NCBI GenBank assembly: GCA_947464185.1
Contig: CANHVY010000010.1
Coordinates: forward strand, 27,433-91,432
Length of the DNA stretch: 64,000 nt
Origin: Burkholderiales bacterium
Lineage (GTDB): Bacteria > Pseudomonadota > Gammaproteobacteria > Burkholderiales > Burkholderiaceae_C
Direction of reading: 5' to 3'
Shown: one piece after another, positions 18,007-27,532 of the stretch
How the letters are laid out: each line of letters begins with the position of its first letter
Position numbering within the stretch: the stretch's first letter is position 1
Notes under the pieces: generated by a model
Seen by the model: only the letters and a program-made list of their open reading frames with translations
The model's database searches: none
Told to the model about the DNA's origin: nothing
Made by a program: the position numbers and the translations under genes

Positions 18007-19902
18007 TCAGCGTGGCGTCACCAGATCCTTGATCTGCTGAAGCGCGGTCGGGTCCTCGATGGTGGTGAGGTCCCCCGGGTCGCGCTGCTCGCACACCGCC
18101 TGGATGGCGCGGCGAAGCAGTTTGCCTGATCTCGTCTTGGGCAGCGCGGTGACGAAGCGCACGCGCGCCGGGCGCGCCACGGCGCCCAGCTGCTCGTCCA
18201 CCACCTTCATGATCTCGCCCTCCAGCTTCAGCGCAGAAGCCTCGTCGGCGGCGCGGCTCACATCCTTCAGGATGGCAAAGGCCATCGCCACCTGGCCCTT
18301 GAGCTGATCGGCCACGCCCACCACCGCCACTTCGGCCACGTTCGGGTGGCTGGAGATGCTCTCCTCGATCTCACGCGTGCCCAGACGGTGCCCGGCCACG
18401 TTGATGACGTCGTCCGTGCGGCCGAGGATGAAGAAGTAGCCGTCCTTGTCGCGGATTCCCCAATCGAAGGTGCTGTAAACCTGACGGCCGGGAATGCTGG
18501 ACCAGTAGGTCTTGATGAAGCGCTCGTCATCGCGCCAGACCGTCTGCATGCAACCCGGGGGCAGCGGCCCTTCGATGACCACGACACCCTTCTGGTCCGG
18601 GCCCACCAGGTCTTGCCCAGTGTTCTCGTCCACCAGCTTGACGTCGTAGCCGTACACCGCCTTTCCGGGCGAACCAAACTTGCTGTCGGCGGCCTCCACC
18701 CCGTTGCAAAGCGACAGGATGGGCCAGCCGGTTTCGGTCTGCCAATAGTTGTCGATGATGGGCTTGCCCAGGGCCTCGGCAATCCACTTGGCCGTGGGCT
18801 CGTCCAGCGGCTCACCGGCGAGGAACAAGGCGCGCAGCGAACTCAAATCATGCCGGCTCAACGCCGCGGGATCCTGCTTCTTGAGCACGCGCACCGCGGT
18901 GGGGGCGCTGAACATGGAGGTCACCTTGTACTTCTCCACCAGGCTCCACCACACGGCCGCATCCGGCCGCGTGGGCAGGCCTTCATACATGATGGTGGCC
19001 ATGCCGGCAATCAGCGGGCCGTAGATGATGTAGCTGTGGCCCACCACCCAGCCAATGTCGCTGGTGGAGAAATACGTCTCCCCTGGCTGGCCCAGGAAGA
19101 TGTGCTTCATGCTCGCGGCCAGGGCCACGGCGTAGCCGCCGGTGTCACGCTGCACGCCCTTAGGCTTGCCGGTGGTGCCGCTGGTGTAGAGCGTGTAGCT
19201 GGGGTGCGTGGAATCGACCCAGACACAAGGCACCCGGGCGTTCAGGTGGGCCTGGCGCAGGCTGGCGTAGTCCACATCGCGGCCGCCCTGCATGGGCATG
19301 TCGCTCAGGCCGCGATTGACCATCAGCACATGCGCCGGCTTGTGGGTGGACAGGCGGATCGCCTCGTCCAGCAGGCCCTTGTAGGGCACCACCTTGCCGC
19401 CGCGGCTGCCGGCGTCGGCACTCACCACCACCGTGGGCTGCGCGTCGTCGATGCGGCTGGCCAGGCTGACGCTGGCAAAGCCGCCGAAGACCACCGAGTG
19501 AAGCGCGCCAATACGGGCGCAGGCCAGCATGGCAAAAGCTGCCTCCGGGATCATGGGCATGTAGACCAGCACCCGATCGCCCTGCTGGACGCCCAGCGAC
19601 AGCAGGATCGCGGACATGCGCTCCACTTCGGCCTGCAATTCAGCAAAGGTATAGACGATCTCCTGGCCCACTTCGGTGGACACCCAGATCAGGGCCTGGC
19701 GGTCAGGATGGGTGGCCGCGTGGCGGTCCACCGCGTTGTGGCACAGGTTGGTGGTGCCACCGACGAACCAGCGGGCGAAGGGCGGGTTGCTGTGGTCGCA
19801 GACCTGGGTGAAGGGGGTCTGCCAGTCGATCAGGTCCGCCTGCTCGGTCCAGAAAGCGTCACGATCCTGCAGCGAACGGCGATGAAAGTCCTCGAATCCC
19901 AT
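18007..19902 (-). CDS. prpE: Propionyl-CoA synthetase PrpE
   Basis: 631 residues. ACS-family ligase with the PrpE N-terminus (MGFEDFHRRSLQDRDAFWTE), VYMPMIPEAAFAMLACARIG, phosphate loop TLYTSGTTGKPKGVQRDTGG, YWQTETGWPI and the C-terminal acylated/catalytic lysine in LPKTRSGKLLRR. It activates propionate and often acrylate to the CoA ester. The upstream gene on the same strand (98 bases away) is an acrylyl-CoA reductase-like enzyme, which suggests an acrylate or 3-hydroxypropionate to propionyl-CoA route. The usual prpBCD genes are not in the window. Confidence 0.94.
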   Translation of the reverse strand: MGFEDFHRRSLQDRDAFWTEQADLIDWQTPFTQVCDHSNPPFARWFVGGTTNLCHNAVDRHAATHPDRQALIWVSTEVGQEIVYTFAELQAEVERMSAILLSLGVQQGDRVLVYMPMIPEAAFAMLACARIGALHSVVFGGFASVSLASRIDDAQPTVVVSADAGSRGGKVVPYKGLLDEAIRLSTHKPAHVLMVNRGLSDMPMQGGRDVDYASLRQAHLNARVPCVWVDSTHPSYTLYTSGTTGKPKGVQRDTGGYAVALAASMKHIFLGQPGETYFSTSDIGWVVGHSYIIYGPLIAGMATIMYEGLPTRPDAAVWWSLVEKYKVTSMFSAPTAVRVLKKQDPAALSRHDLSSLRALFLAGEPLDEPTAKWIAEALGKPIIDNYWQTETGWPILSLCNGVEAADSKFGSPGKAVYGYDVKLVDENTGQDLVGPDQKGVVVIEGPLPPGCMQTVWRDDERFIKTYWSSIPGRQVYSTFDWGIRDKDGYFFILGRTDDVINVAGHRLGTREIEESISSHPNVAEVAVVGVADQLKGQVAMAFAILKDVSRAADEASALKLEGEIMKVVDEQLGAVARPARVRFVTALPKTRSGKLLRRAIQAVCEQRDPGDLTTIEDPTALQQIKDLVTPR

Positions 19903-20000
19903 GCTTGTCTCCTTGGCGGCCTGAACGGTCGATCTGCCACGGGATTGTCGATGCCGGACTTGCTATGCCCTGACGTCAGCCTCCCCCCCAGCAGCCGCCA

Positions 20001-20993
20001 TCAGTCAGGGATGCGCACCACGAGACGGCCCACCACCTCCGCGGCCATGAGGCGGCGGGCACCGTCCAAGGCTTCTTCCAGGCCGATCTCGGTGGTCATG
20101 CGTTCCAGGGCCGACAGGTCCACGTCTTGTGCCAGCCGCTGCCAGGCCTGGCGTCGCAGCGCCTGCGGGGCCATGACGCTGTCCACGCCCAGCAGACTGA
20201 CACCGCGCAGGATAAAGGGCATGACAGTGACCGGCAGATCATGCCCCTGCGCCAGGCCGCAGGCCGCCACCGCGCCCCCGTAGCGCACCTGCGCGCAGGC
20301 GTTGGCCAAGGTATGGCTGCCGACGGCGTCGACCACCCCCGCCCAGCGTTCCTTCTGCAAGGGCTTGCCCGGCGCGGCGAGTTCAGCCCGGTCCATCACC
20401 GCATGCGCGCCCAGTGCGGTGAGGTAAGCCGCTTGAGAGGCCTTGCCGGTGGCTGCCACCACGCGGTAGCCCAGGCGGGACAGCAACAGCACGGCCACCG
20501 AGCCCACGCCGCCCGTGGCACCGGTGACCAGCACCTCGCCGTCACCCGGCTTCAGGCCGTGCCGCTCCAGGGCCATCACGCACAGCATCGCGGTGTAGCC
20601 CGCCGTGCCAATGGCCATGGCCTGGCGTGGGGACAGCGGCGGCGGCAGCGGCACCAGCCATTCGCCCTTGAGCCGAGCCCGCTGCGCCAGGCAGCCCCAG
20701 TGCGTCTCACCCACCCCATACCCGTTCAGGATGAACGCATCACCGGCCTTCCAGTCGGGATGGTCGCTTTCCAGCACCTCGCCCGCGCCGTCGATGCCGG
20801 GCACCATGGGCCACAGACGAACCACTGGCGAACGGTGGGTCAAGGCCAGGCCGTCCTTGTAGTTCAGCGTCGAGTAGCGAGGCCGCACCAGCACGCCACC
20901 CGAAGGTATCGCAGGCAAGCGCTCCTCGTCCAGTTCGGTCAGCCCCGCGCGGAAGCCCGCTTCATCCTTCTCAAGCCACAATGCCTTGAACAT
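20001..20993 (-). CDS. acuI: Acrylyl-CoA reductase AcuI/YhdH-like
   Basis: 330 residues from the ATG at 20993 (MFKALWLEKDEAGFRAG); a longer frame to 21035 has no support. Zinc-free medium-chain dehydrogenase/reductase of the YhdH/AcuI family: STLNYKDGLALT, MVPGIDGAGEV, NADPH site VLVTGATGGVGSVAVLLLSRLGY and GVDSVMAPQALRRQAW. The family reduces toxic acrylyl-CoA to propionyl-CoA. Its position directly upstream of prpE supports that role. Quinone reductase is the less specific alternative. Confidence 0.88.
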   Translation of the reverse strand: MFKALWLEKDEAGFRAGLTELDEERLPAIPSGGVLVRPRYSTLNYKDGLALTHRSPVVRLWPMVPGIDGAGEVLESDHPDWKAGDAFILNGYGVGETHWGCLAQRARLKGEWLVPLPPPLSPRQAMAIGTAGYTAMLCVMALERHGLKPGDGEVLVTGATGGVGSVAVLLLSRLGYRVVAATGKASQAAYLTALGAHAVMDRAELAAPGKPLQKERWAGVVDAVGSHTLANACAQVRYGGAVAACGLAQGHDLPVTVMPFILRGVSLLGVDSVMAPQALRRQAWQRLAQDVDLSALERMTTEIGLEEALDGARRLMAAEVVGRLVVRIPD

Positions 20994-21106
20994 TCGAGTT
21001 CCTTTCAGGTGGATGCAGGTTGATCCATGGTGCATGGCGCCACCCGGTCGATGCGCTGCCGGGTCTGTTGACAGCTTTCACCTGCCTTCCTATTCTGCCG
21101 CCCTTG

Positions 21107-21799
21107 ATGCCCAGCACCCTCGCTCGCGCCTCTCGCCTGAAAGTCGTGGCCACCCTGCTGGTGGCCGCTTGGGCCTGGACGGGTCACGAGGCGTGGGCGT
21201 CGCCAGCCGATCCACCGGCCACCGACCCGGTGCTGCAATTGCTGCAGGACAGGGGCTTCGTGAGCAAGGAGTCAGCGGCCGAAGGCAGCCTCCTGGTTCG
21301 TCAGGTGCGGGACGTGGCCTCTGACCTGGTGCTGGCGGCCATGAACTTCCTGGGGGTGCCGTACAAGCGCGGCGGCAGCTCGGCCGATGAGGGCTTCGAT
21401 TGCAGCGGCTTCACCCGCCACATCTTCGAGATGAGTCTGGGGCTGGTGCTGCCCCGCCGCGTGGATGACCAGGCCAGCGCGTCAGGTCTGGTGCGCATAC
21501 GCCGCGAGGAGCTGCGTCCCGGTGACCTGGTTTTCTTCAACACCCTGAGGCGCACCTTCTCGCATGTGGGCATCTACATTGGCGACGGAAAATTCATACA
21601 CGCGCCGCGTACCGGCTCAGAGGTCAGGATCGAGGACATGCGCCAGGCCTACTGGGATCGCCGCTTCACGGGCGCCCGGCGCGCCGAGAGCACCAGCCCC
21701 GCCACGCAAGGGGTGCAGGCCGTGCAGGCGCTGCAGTCCGTGCAAGGGGCAACCCCGGGTCCGGAAAAGGCAGAGCGCAGGGCTCAACCTCCGCGGTAG
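21107..21799 (+). CDS. NlpC/P60 cell-wall endopeptidase
   Basis: 230 residues from the ATG at 21107 (MPSTLARASRLKVVATLLVA), giving a signal peptide with likely cleavage after AWAS (~32). The NlpC/P60 domain (~72-190) has the catalytic Cys99 in GFDCSGFT, His153 in FSHVGIYIGDG and a second His165. Such enzymes cut peptide stems in peptidoglycan. The C-terminal tail after ~195 contains a VQAVQALQSVQ run coded by imperfect 9-12 base repeats and is probably flexible. Divergent from acuI. Confidence 0.9.
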   Translation: MPSTLARASRLKVVATLLVAAWAWTGHEAWASPADPPATDPVLQLLQDRGFVSKESAAEGSLLVRQVRDVASDLVLAAMNFLGVPYKRGGSSADEGFDCSGFTRHIFEMSLGLVLPRRVDDQASASGLVRIRREELRPGDLVFFNTLRRTFSHVGIYIGDGKFIHAPRTGSEVRIEDMRQAYWDRRFTGARRAESTSPATQGVQAVQALQSVQGATPGPEKAERRAQPPR

Positions 21800-21875
21800 G
21801 ACGCCGTCGCCGGGGCTGAGGCAGGCCTGATGCCCTCGGACCCGCAGGCCGAAGACGGCGGGGCACAATTCGAGG

Positions 21876-23018
21876 ATGGGCGACAACGTCATTCCTCTGG
21901 CCGATCTGCGCTATGCCGCGGCCATACCTGAGGTGCCTGCGCATTTCGCCGCACCTAGCGGGCTGCTGTCTGACCGCCTGGGCAGGCCGCTGCGAGACCT
22001 GCGCATCTCGGTCACCGACCGCTGCAATTTTCGCTGCAGCTACTGCATGCCCAAGGAAGTGTTCGATCGGGACTATCGCTTCCTGCCCCAGACTTCTTTG
22101 CTGACCTTCGAGGAGATCGAGCGGCTGTCCCGCGCATTCATCCGGCACGGTGTGCGCAAGTTGCGACTGACCGGGGGTGAGCCCCTGCTCAGAAAGCACC
22201 TGGAGGTGCTGGTGGCCAAGCTGTCCGCCCTGCGTACGCCAGAGGGCGATCCGCTGGACCTCACGCTGACCACCAACGGCTCGCTTCTCGAACGCAAGGC
22301 GCAGGCTCTGGTTCAAGCCGGGTTGCGACGCGTGACCGTGAGCCTGGACGCCCTGGACGACGCGGTGTTCCGCCGCATGAACGATGTCGACTTTCCCGTG
22401 GTCGACGTCCTGCGCGGCATTGACGCGGCACTCGCAGCCGGCCTTGGGCCCGTCAAGGTGAACATGGTGGTCAAGCGAGGCACCAACGACCAGGAAATCG
22501 TCCCCATGGCGCGGTACTTCCGCGATGCCCATGGCCCCCAGGTCATCTTGCGCTTCATCGAGTACATGGACGTGGGCGCCACGAACGGCTGGCGCATGAA
22601 CGAAGTCTTGCCTTCGTCCGAAGTGGTCCGGCGGATTGCTGAAGTGTTCCCGCTGGATCCGCTGGCCGCGAGCACGCCCGGTGAGACCGCACAGCGTTGG
22701 CGCTACCGGGACGGCGCGGGCGAGGTGGGCGTGATTTCCTCGGTGACGCAGGCGTTCTGCGGGGAGTGCAACCGCGCCCGCCTGTCCACCGAGGGCAAGC
22801 TGTTCCTCTGCCTGTTCGCCAGCCAGGGCCATGATCTGCGCGCCTTGCTGCGTGGCACGGGCGCCGACATTCCTGGACGCACCGACGACGAGATTGCCGC
22901 AGCCATCGCAGCCCTGTGGCAATCGCGGGAAGACCGCTACTCTGAACTGCGCAGTGCCCAAGCGGGACCTGCTGGCAGCGGGCAGCGCCGCATCGAGATG
23001 CACTACATCGGGGGCTGA
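21876..23018 (+). CDS. moaA: GTP 3',8-cyclase MoaA
   Basis: 380 residues. Radical SAM enzyme starting molybdenum cofactor synthesis. The N-terminal cluster is CNFRCSYC (C50, C54, C57; SAM-binding 4Fe-4S) and the C-terminal cluster is [21 protein letters not shown] (GTP-binding 4Fe-4S); it ends IEMHYIGG with the conserved terminal Gly-Gly. [13 protein letters not shown] is the SAM-binding GGE motif. It is separated by 12 kb from moaE-moaD-moeA. A weak -10-like CACAAT lies six bases before the ATG. Confidence 0.97.
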   Translation: MGDNVIPLADLRYAAAIPEVPAHFAAPSGLLSDRLGRPLRDLRISVTDRCNFRCSYCMPKEVFDRDYRFLPQTSLLTFEEIERLSRAFIRHGVRKLRLTGGEPLLRKHLEVLVAKLSALRTPEGDPLDLTLTTNGSLLERKAQALVQAGLRRVTVSLDALDDAVFRRMNDVDFPVVDVLRGIDAALAAGLGPVKVNMVVKRGTNDQEIVPMARYFRDAHGPQVILRFIEYMDVGATNGWRMNEVLPSSEVVRRIAEVFPLDPLAASTPGETAQRWRYRDGAGEVGVISSVTQAFCGECNRARLSTEGKLFLCLFASQGHDLRALLRGTGADIPGRTDDEIAAAIAALWQSREDRYSELRSAQAGPAGSGQRRIEMHYIGG

Positions 23019-23051
23019 GGCAGTCCCCGCCGCTCTTTCAGGCGCCAGCAG

Positions 23052-24356
23052 TCAGTCCGGCAGATCTTCCAACAGGCGGCTGCGGGCTCGACGCATCGCC
23101 CAGTAGAACAGCAGCACCACCACCGGCACCGACACGGCCACGGCGATGTCGGGGTCCAGCTTGATGCCTGCGGAATTCAAGCCCTTGGCGGCATAGCCCA
23201 CCAATCCCGCCACATAGTACGAGATGGCGGCCACGGAGAGCCCTTCCACGGTCTGCTGCAGTCGCAGTTGCAAACGTGCGCGACGGTCCATCGAGGCCAG
23301 CAGTTGTTGATTCTGGCGCTCGCGTGCAATCTCCACCCGGGTGCGCAGCAGGCCGCTGGCCTGGGCCACGCGCTCGGACAGGTCGTGCAGACGCTGGCTG
23401 ACGGTCTGACAGGTGGCCACGGCCGGTCGGAACCGCCGCGACATGAATTCCTCGAGGGTCTGCAATCCTGGCGCCCGCTGCTCGCGCAACTCCTGAATAC
23501 GGCGGGTCACCAGATCGGCATAAGCACGGCAGGCGCCGAAGCGGAACTGGCTGGCTGACAAGCCGCTCTCGATCTCCGCGGCAAGTCGGGTCAATTCCTG
23601 AAGCAAGGTCTCATCGCTGGCGGCATCATGCTCACCAGTGGCGATGCCATCCGTGAGCGCGGCGAGTGAACGTTCGATATCCAGGATCCGGGGTGACTGA
23701 CGCCTGGCAATGGGCAGAGCCAGCAGCGCCATCATCCGGTACGCCTCGATCTCGAACAGGCGCTGCAGGATCCGGCCTGTCTGGTAGGGGGTGAGGCTGC
23801 GGTCCAGCAGGACAACGCGGGTGAAGCCGTCTTCCTGCGTGCGGAAATCGGTGCAGGCAAAGGCTGCACCCTCGGCCACCTCGGAGCCCGCCACGGCGCT
23901 GTCGCCAAACCAGCCTGCCAGGTCGGCTGGGGACGGCACCGTCGGGATCTCCTGCTTCCAGACCACCGCACACAGCGCGGCCACCGTGCGGCCAGGCAGC
24001 GCAGGCAGCCATCCGGGCGGCAGGTCTTCCAAGGCGGTCTGTCCCGTCTCATTGCCAGCCCCATGGCCATAGAAGGTATAGCTCGAGAACTCGCCGTGCC
24101 GCTCCCACTTCACCCGCAAGCCCTGCCGCAATTCCCCGCTGAAGTGGGTGGCGCCCTCAGCCGGCGCAGGCACCCCAAAGTGCCCGCAAAGCGCACGAAG
24201 ATGCGCGTTCTCCTGCGCGCGCTGGCCGGGATCGAGCAGCATGGCCACATAGGTGGCCCGGGCCGGGCCTTCCACGGGCATGGGAGGCCTCGCATGGACC
24301 TCGGCGGCCAGAATCTCCCGGTCCGGGTGGTCTGGCGGCAACGATTGCTGGTTCAT
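23052..24356 (-). CDS. DUF3422 family membrane-anchored protein
   Basis: 434 residues. Matches the DUF3422 family of proteobacteria: HPDREILAAEVHARPP near the N-terminus, VKWERHGEFSSYTFY, and LPPGWLPALPGRTVAAL, then a long helical region (~270-370) and two C-terminal hydrophobic segments (~375-395 and ~405-425) that anchor it in the membrane. Function unknown. It begins 20 bases after the end of the RND pump gene on the same strand, so it is probably co-transcribed with the pump. Confidence 0.88.
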   Translation of the reverse strand: MNQQSLPPDHPDREILAAEVHARPPMPVEGPARATYVAMLLDPGQRAQENAHLRALCGHFGVPAPAEGATHFSGELRQGLRVKWERHGEFSSYTFYGHGAGNETGQTALEDLPPGWLPALPGRTVAALCAVVWKQEIPTVPSPADLAGWFGDSAVAGSEVAEGAAFACTDFRTQEDGFTRVVLLDRSLTPYQTGRILQRLFEIEAYRMMALLALPIARRQSPRILDIERSLAALTDGIATGEHDAASDETLLQELTRLAAEIESGLSASQFRFGACRAYADLVTRRIQELREQRAPGLQTLEEFMSRRFRPAVATCQTVSQRLHDLSERVAQASGLLRTRVEIARERQNQQLLASMDRRARLQLRLQQTVEGLSVAAISYYVAGLVGYAAKGLNSAGIKLDPDIAVAVSVPVVVLLFYWAMRRARSRLLEDLPD

Positions 24357-24376
24357 GACGGCCCGCCGTGAAGAGG

Positions 24377-27300
24377 TCAGTCAGCGCCCGGTTGCGGGGC
24401 GAGCCTGGGCTGCGCGGCGGGCGCCTCATGCGCACCGGGTGCTGCAGCAACCTGTTCGTCAGGGGCCCGAACCTCGCCGGGCACAGCCTTGCGGGCGAAC
24501 AGGGTGTACACCGTAGGCACCACGAAGATGGTCAGCAGCGTGCCCAGGGACATGCCACCCACGATGACCCAGCCGATCTGCTGGCGGCTCTCGGCCCCCG
24601 CGCCCGTGGCCCACGCCAAGGGCAGCGCCCCCAGCACCATGGCCCCGGTGGTCATCAGGATGGGGCGCAGTCGCAGGCTGGCCGCTTCGATGGTGGCCTC
24701 CTTCAGCGCCTTGCCCTCTTGCCGCAACTGGTTGGAGAACTCCACGATCAGGATGCCGTGCTTGGTGATCAGGCCCACCAGCGTGACCAGACCGATCTGG
24801 GAGTACACGTTCAGCGTACCGCCGGCCCACTGCAAGGCCCCCAGGGCCCCCACCATCGACAGAGGCACCGACAGCAGGATGACAAACGGGTCCACAAAGC
24901 TCTCGAACTGGGCCGCGAGCACCAAAAAAATGAACAGCAGGGCCAGCACGAACACTACAGCAAGTGCGCCACTGGAGGCCTTGAACTCGCGGCTGACCCC
25001 GTTCAGTTCCGTGGTGTAACCGGGCTTGAGCACCTTGCCGGCCGTGGCCTCCATGAAGGCCAAGGCCTCGCCGAGCGAATAATCCGCAGACAGGTTGGCC
25101 GTGATCGTGACCGAACGCCGCTGGTTGAAGTGGTTGAGTTCTCGCGGACTGACGGATTCCTTGAGCTTGACCAGCGACGACAGCGGCACCATCACATCAC
25201 CTCGGCCGCGCACGAACAGCCTCTCGATGTCGTCGGGCGTGGCACGTCCACTGGGCGCGATCTGCACCAGCACGTCGTACTGCTCCGCGTCGCGCTTGTA
25301 CCGCGTCACGGCGCGTCCGCCTAGCATGGTCTCCACCATCCGGGCCACCTGGTCCACATTCACGCCCGCATCCGCCGCGCGTTCGCGGTCCACCTCCAGG
25401 AAGATCTCCGGTTTGTTCAGGCGCAAGTCGATGTCTGGCGCCACGAGGCCCGGGTTCTTCGCCATCTCGGCCAGGAAGGCCTGGGCCACGCGGGACAAGT
25501 TCTCGTAGCTGTCGTTGGTCACCACGACAAAGTTCACCGGTCGCTCACGGAAGCCCTGACCCAGACTCGGGGGCGTGATCGGGAAGGCCATCACCCCCGG
25601 CAAACCGCCCACCTTGCCCTGCAGTTCCCGGGCAATCTGCAGGGTGGTCTTGTCCCGCTGGTCCCAATCGATGGCCCGCAGGATGGCTGAACCCTGTGCC
25701 ACGGTGGGGTTGCCCGCCACGATGAAGGTGCGGTCGAACTCCTTGTACTCGCTGGTGATGCGTTCGATGGCACGCAGGTAGCGTCCCGTGTACTCCAGGG
25801 TCGAACCGTCTGGGGCAGTGACGCTCGTGATGATGACGCCCCGGTCCTCCATGGGCGAAAGCTCGCTCTTGGCATTCGTGAACAGCCACCAGCTGCCCGC
25901 ACCTGATGCCAGCATCACCAGCACCACGATCCAGCGCTGGCCCAGCACCCAGCGCAGCGTGCGGGCGTAGCCATTCGTCATGCCCACCAGGACCCGCTCC
26001 ATGCCCCGGTCGAACCACGAGGGATTCGGCTGGTGCTTCAGCAACTTGCTGCACATCATGGGCGTGAGCGTCAGGGCCACGAAGCCCGAAACGATCACCG
26101 CACCGGCCAAGGTCAGGGCGAACTCCACGAACAGCCGGCCGGTGCGTCCTGGCGTGAACGCCAGGGGCGCGAACACGGCCGCCAGGGTGAGCGTCATCGC
26201 CACCACGGCAAACGAGATCTCCCGAGCCCCTTTGAGGGCGGCCTTGAAAGGCGTCAGGCCCTCCTCGATGTGCCGGAAGATGTTCTCCAGCACCACGATG
26301 GAGTCGTCCACCACCAGGCCGATGGCCAGCACCAGCGACAGCAGCGTGAGGGTGTTGACGCTGAAGCCCGCAAGGGCCATGAGCGAAAACACGCCAATCA
26401 AGCTGACGGGAATCGTGATCAGCGGGATGATCGAAGCCCGCAGTGTGCGCAGGAACAAGAACACCACCAGGGCCACCAGCGCGACGGCTTCGGCCGTGGT
26501 CTTGTAGACCGACTTGATGGAGCGGTCGATGAACACCGAGTTGTCGTTGGCGATCAAGAAGGTGACGCCCGGTGGCAGATCCTGCTGGATCAGCGGCATC
26601 GCTTCGCGAACCCCGGCCGAGATGCTCAGTGGGTTGGCCGTGGCATTGCGGATCACGCCAGCGGACACCGCCGACAAACCGTTCAAGCGGACGATGGAAC
26701 GCTCGTCCGCCGGGCCCTGCTCGATCTTGGCCACGTCGCGCAGGCGCACCGTATGGCCCGCGGCCACCTTCAGCGCGATCTCGCCGAACTGCCGCTCGGT
26801 GTTCAGGTCCGTACGCGCCGTGACGTTGAACTCCCGCTGCTGGCTCTCGATACGCCCGGCTGGTACCTCCAGATTTTGGCGGCGCAGCGCATCCTCGACA
26901 TCCTGCACGGTCAGGCGGTAGGCGGCCAGGCGGTCCTGGTCCAGCCAGATGCGCATCGCGAACTTGCGCTCGCCATTGATCTGCACGTCGGCCACGCCAG
27001 GAATGGTCTGCAGCCTGGGCTTGACGACGCGGTTGATCAGGTCGGTGATCTCCAGCGGCGTACGGTTCTCGCTGGTGAAGGCCAGCCAGATCACCGGGAA
27101 GGCGTCGGCCTCGACCTTGGCGATGATGGGTTCCTCGATGCTGGCGGGCAATCGGCCCCGTACCCGGGAGACCCGGTCACGGACGTCTGCAGCCGCCGAG
27201 TCTGGATCCTTGCTCAACTTGAAGCGTGCCGTGATCTGGCTTCGCTCCGCTCTTGAGATGGAGGTCAGGATGTCGATGCCATCGATGCCGGCGATGGAGT

Positions 27301-27505
27301 CTTCCAGCGGCTTGGTGACCTGGGACTCGATGACCTCGGACGATGCGCCCAGCAGACGCGTGTTGACGGTGACCACGGGCTCGTCGATCCGCGGGTACTC
27401 CCGGACCGACAGCTTGGAAAACGACACGACGCCCAGCAGCACCAGCATCATCGACATCACCGTCGCAAAGACGGGACGGCGGATCGAGATCTCGGACAAG
27501 GTCAT
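24377..27505 (-). CDS. RND multidrug efflux permease (HAE1 family)
   Basis: 1042 residues, the normal length for AcrB/MdtB-type proton-driven pumps. Starts MTLSEISIRRPVFATVMSMM, with the first membrane helix at ~10-30, two large periplasmic domains and twelve predicted helices. The motif LAIGLVVDDSIVVLENIFRH carries the conserved Asp pair of TM4 needed for proton relay. It follows its membrane fusion protein by 27 bases. No TolC-like outer membrane factor or TetR/LysR regulator is adjacent. Substrates cannot be read from sequence. Confidence 0.95.
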   Translation of the reverse strand: MTLSEISIRRPVFATVMSMMLVLLGVVSFSKLSVREYPRIDEPVVTVNTRLLGASSEVIESQVTKPLEDSIAGIDGIDILTSISRAERSQITARFKLSKDPDSAAADVRDRVSRVRGRLPASIEEPIIAKVEADAFPVIWLAFTSENRTPLEITDLINRVVKPRLQTIPGVADVQINGERKFAMRIWLDQDRLAAYRLTVQDVEDALRRQNLEVPAGRIESQQREFNVTARTDLNTERQFGEIALKVAAGHTVRLRDVAKIEQGPADERSIVRLNGLSAVSAGVIRNATANPLSISAGVREAMPLIQQDLPPGVTFLIANDNSVFIDRSIKSVYKTTAEAVALVALVVFLFLRTLRASIIPLITIPVSLIGVFSLMALAGFSVNTLTLLSLVLAIGLVVDDSIVVLENIFRHIEEGLTPFKAALKGAREISFAVVAMTLTLAAVFAPLAFTPGRTGRLFVEFALTLAGAVIVSGFVALTLTPMMCSKLLKHQPNPSWFDRGMERVLVGMTNGYARTLRWVLGQRWIVVLVMLASGAGSWWLFTNAKSELSPMEDRGVIITSVTAPDGSTLEYTGRYLRAIERITSEYKEFDRTFIVAGNPTVAQGSAILRAIDWDQRDKTTLQIARELQGKVGGLPGVMAFPITPPSLGQGFRERPVNFVVVTNDSYENLSRVAQAFLAEMAKNPGLVAPDIDLRLNKPEIFLEVDRERAADAGVNVDQVARMVETMLGGRAVTRYKRDAEQYDVLVQIAPSGRATPDDIERLFVRGRGDVMVPLSSLVKLKESVSPRELNHFNQRRSVTITANLSADYSLGEALAFMEATAGKVLKPGYTTELNGVSREFKASSGALAVVFVLALLFIFLVLAAQFESFVDPFVILLSVPLSMVGALGALQWAGGTLNVYSQIGLVTLVGLITKHGILIVEFSNQLRQEGKALKEATIEAASLRLRPILMTTGAMVLGALPLAWATGAGAESRQQIGWVIVGGMSLGTLLTIFVVPTVYTLFARKAVPGEVRAPDEQVAAAPGAHEAPAAQPRLAPQPGAD

Positions 27506-27532
27506 GGCAAGGGCCTCTCCAGGGCTGAGAGC

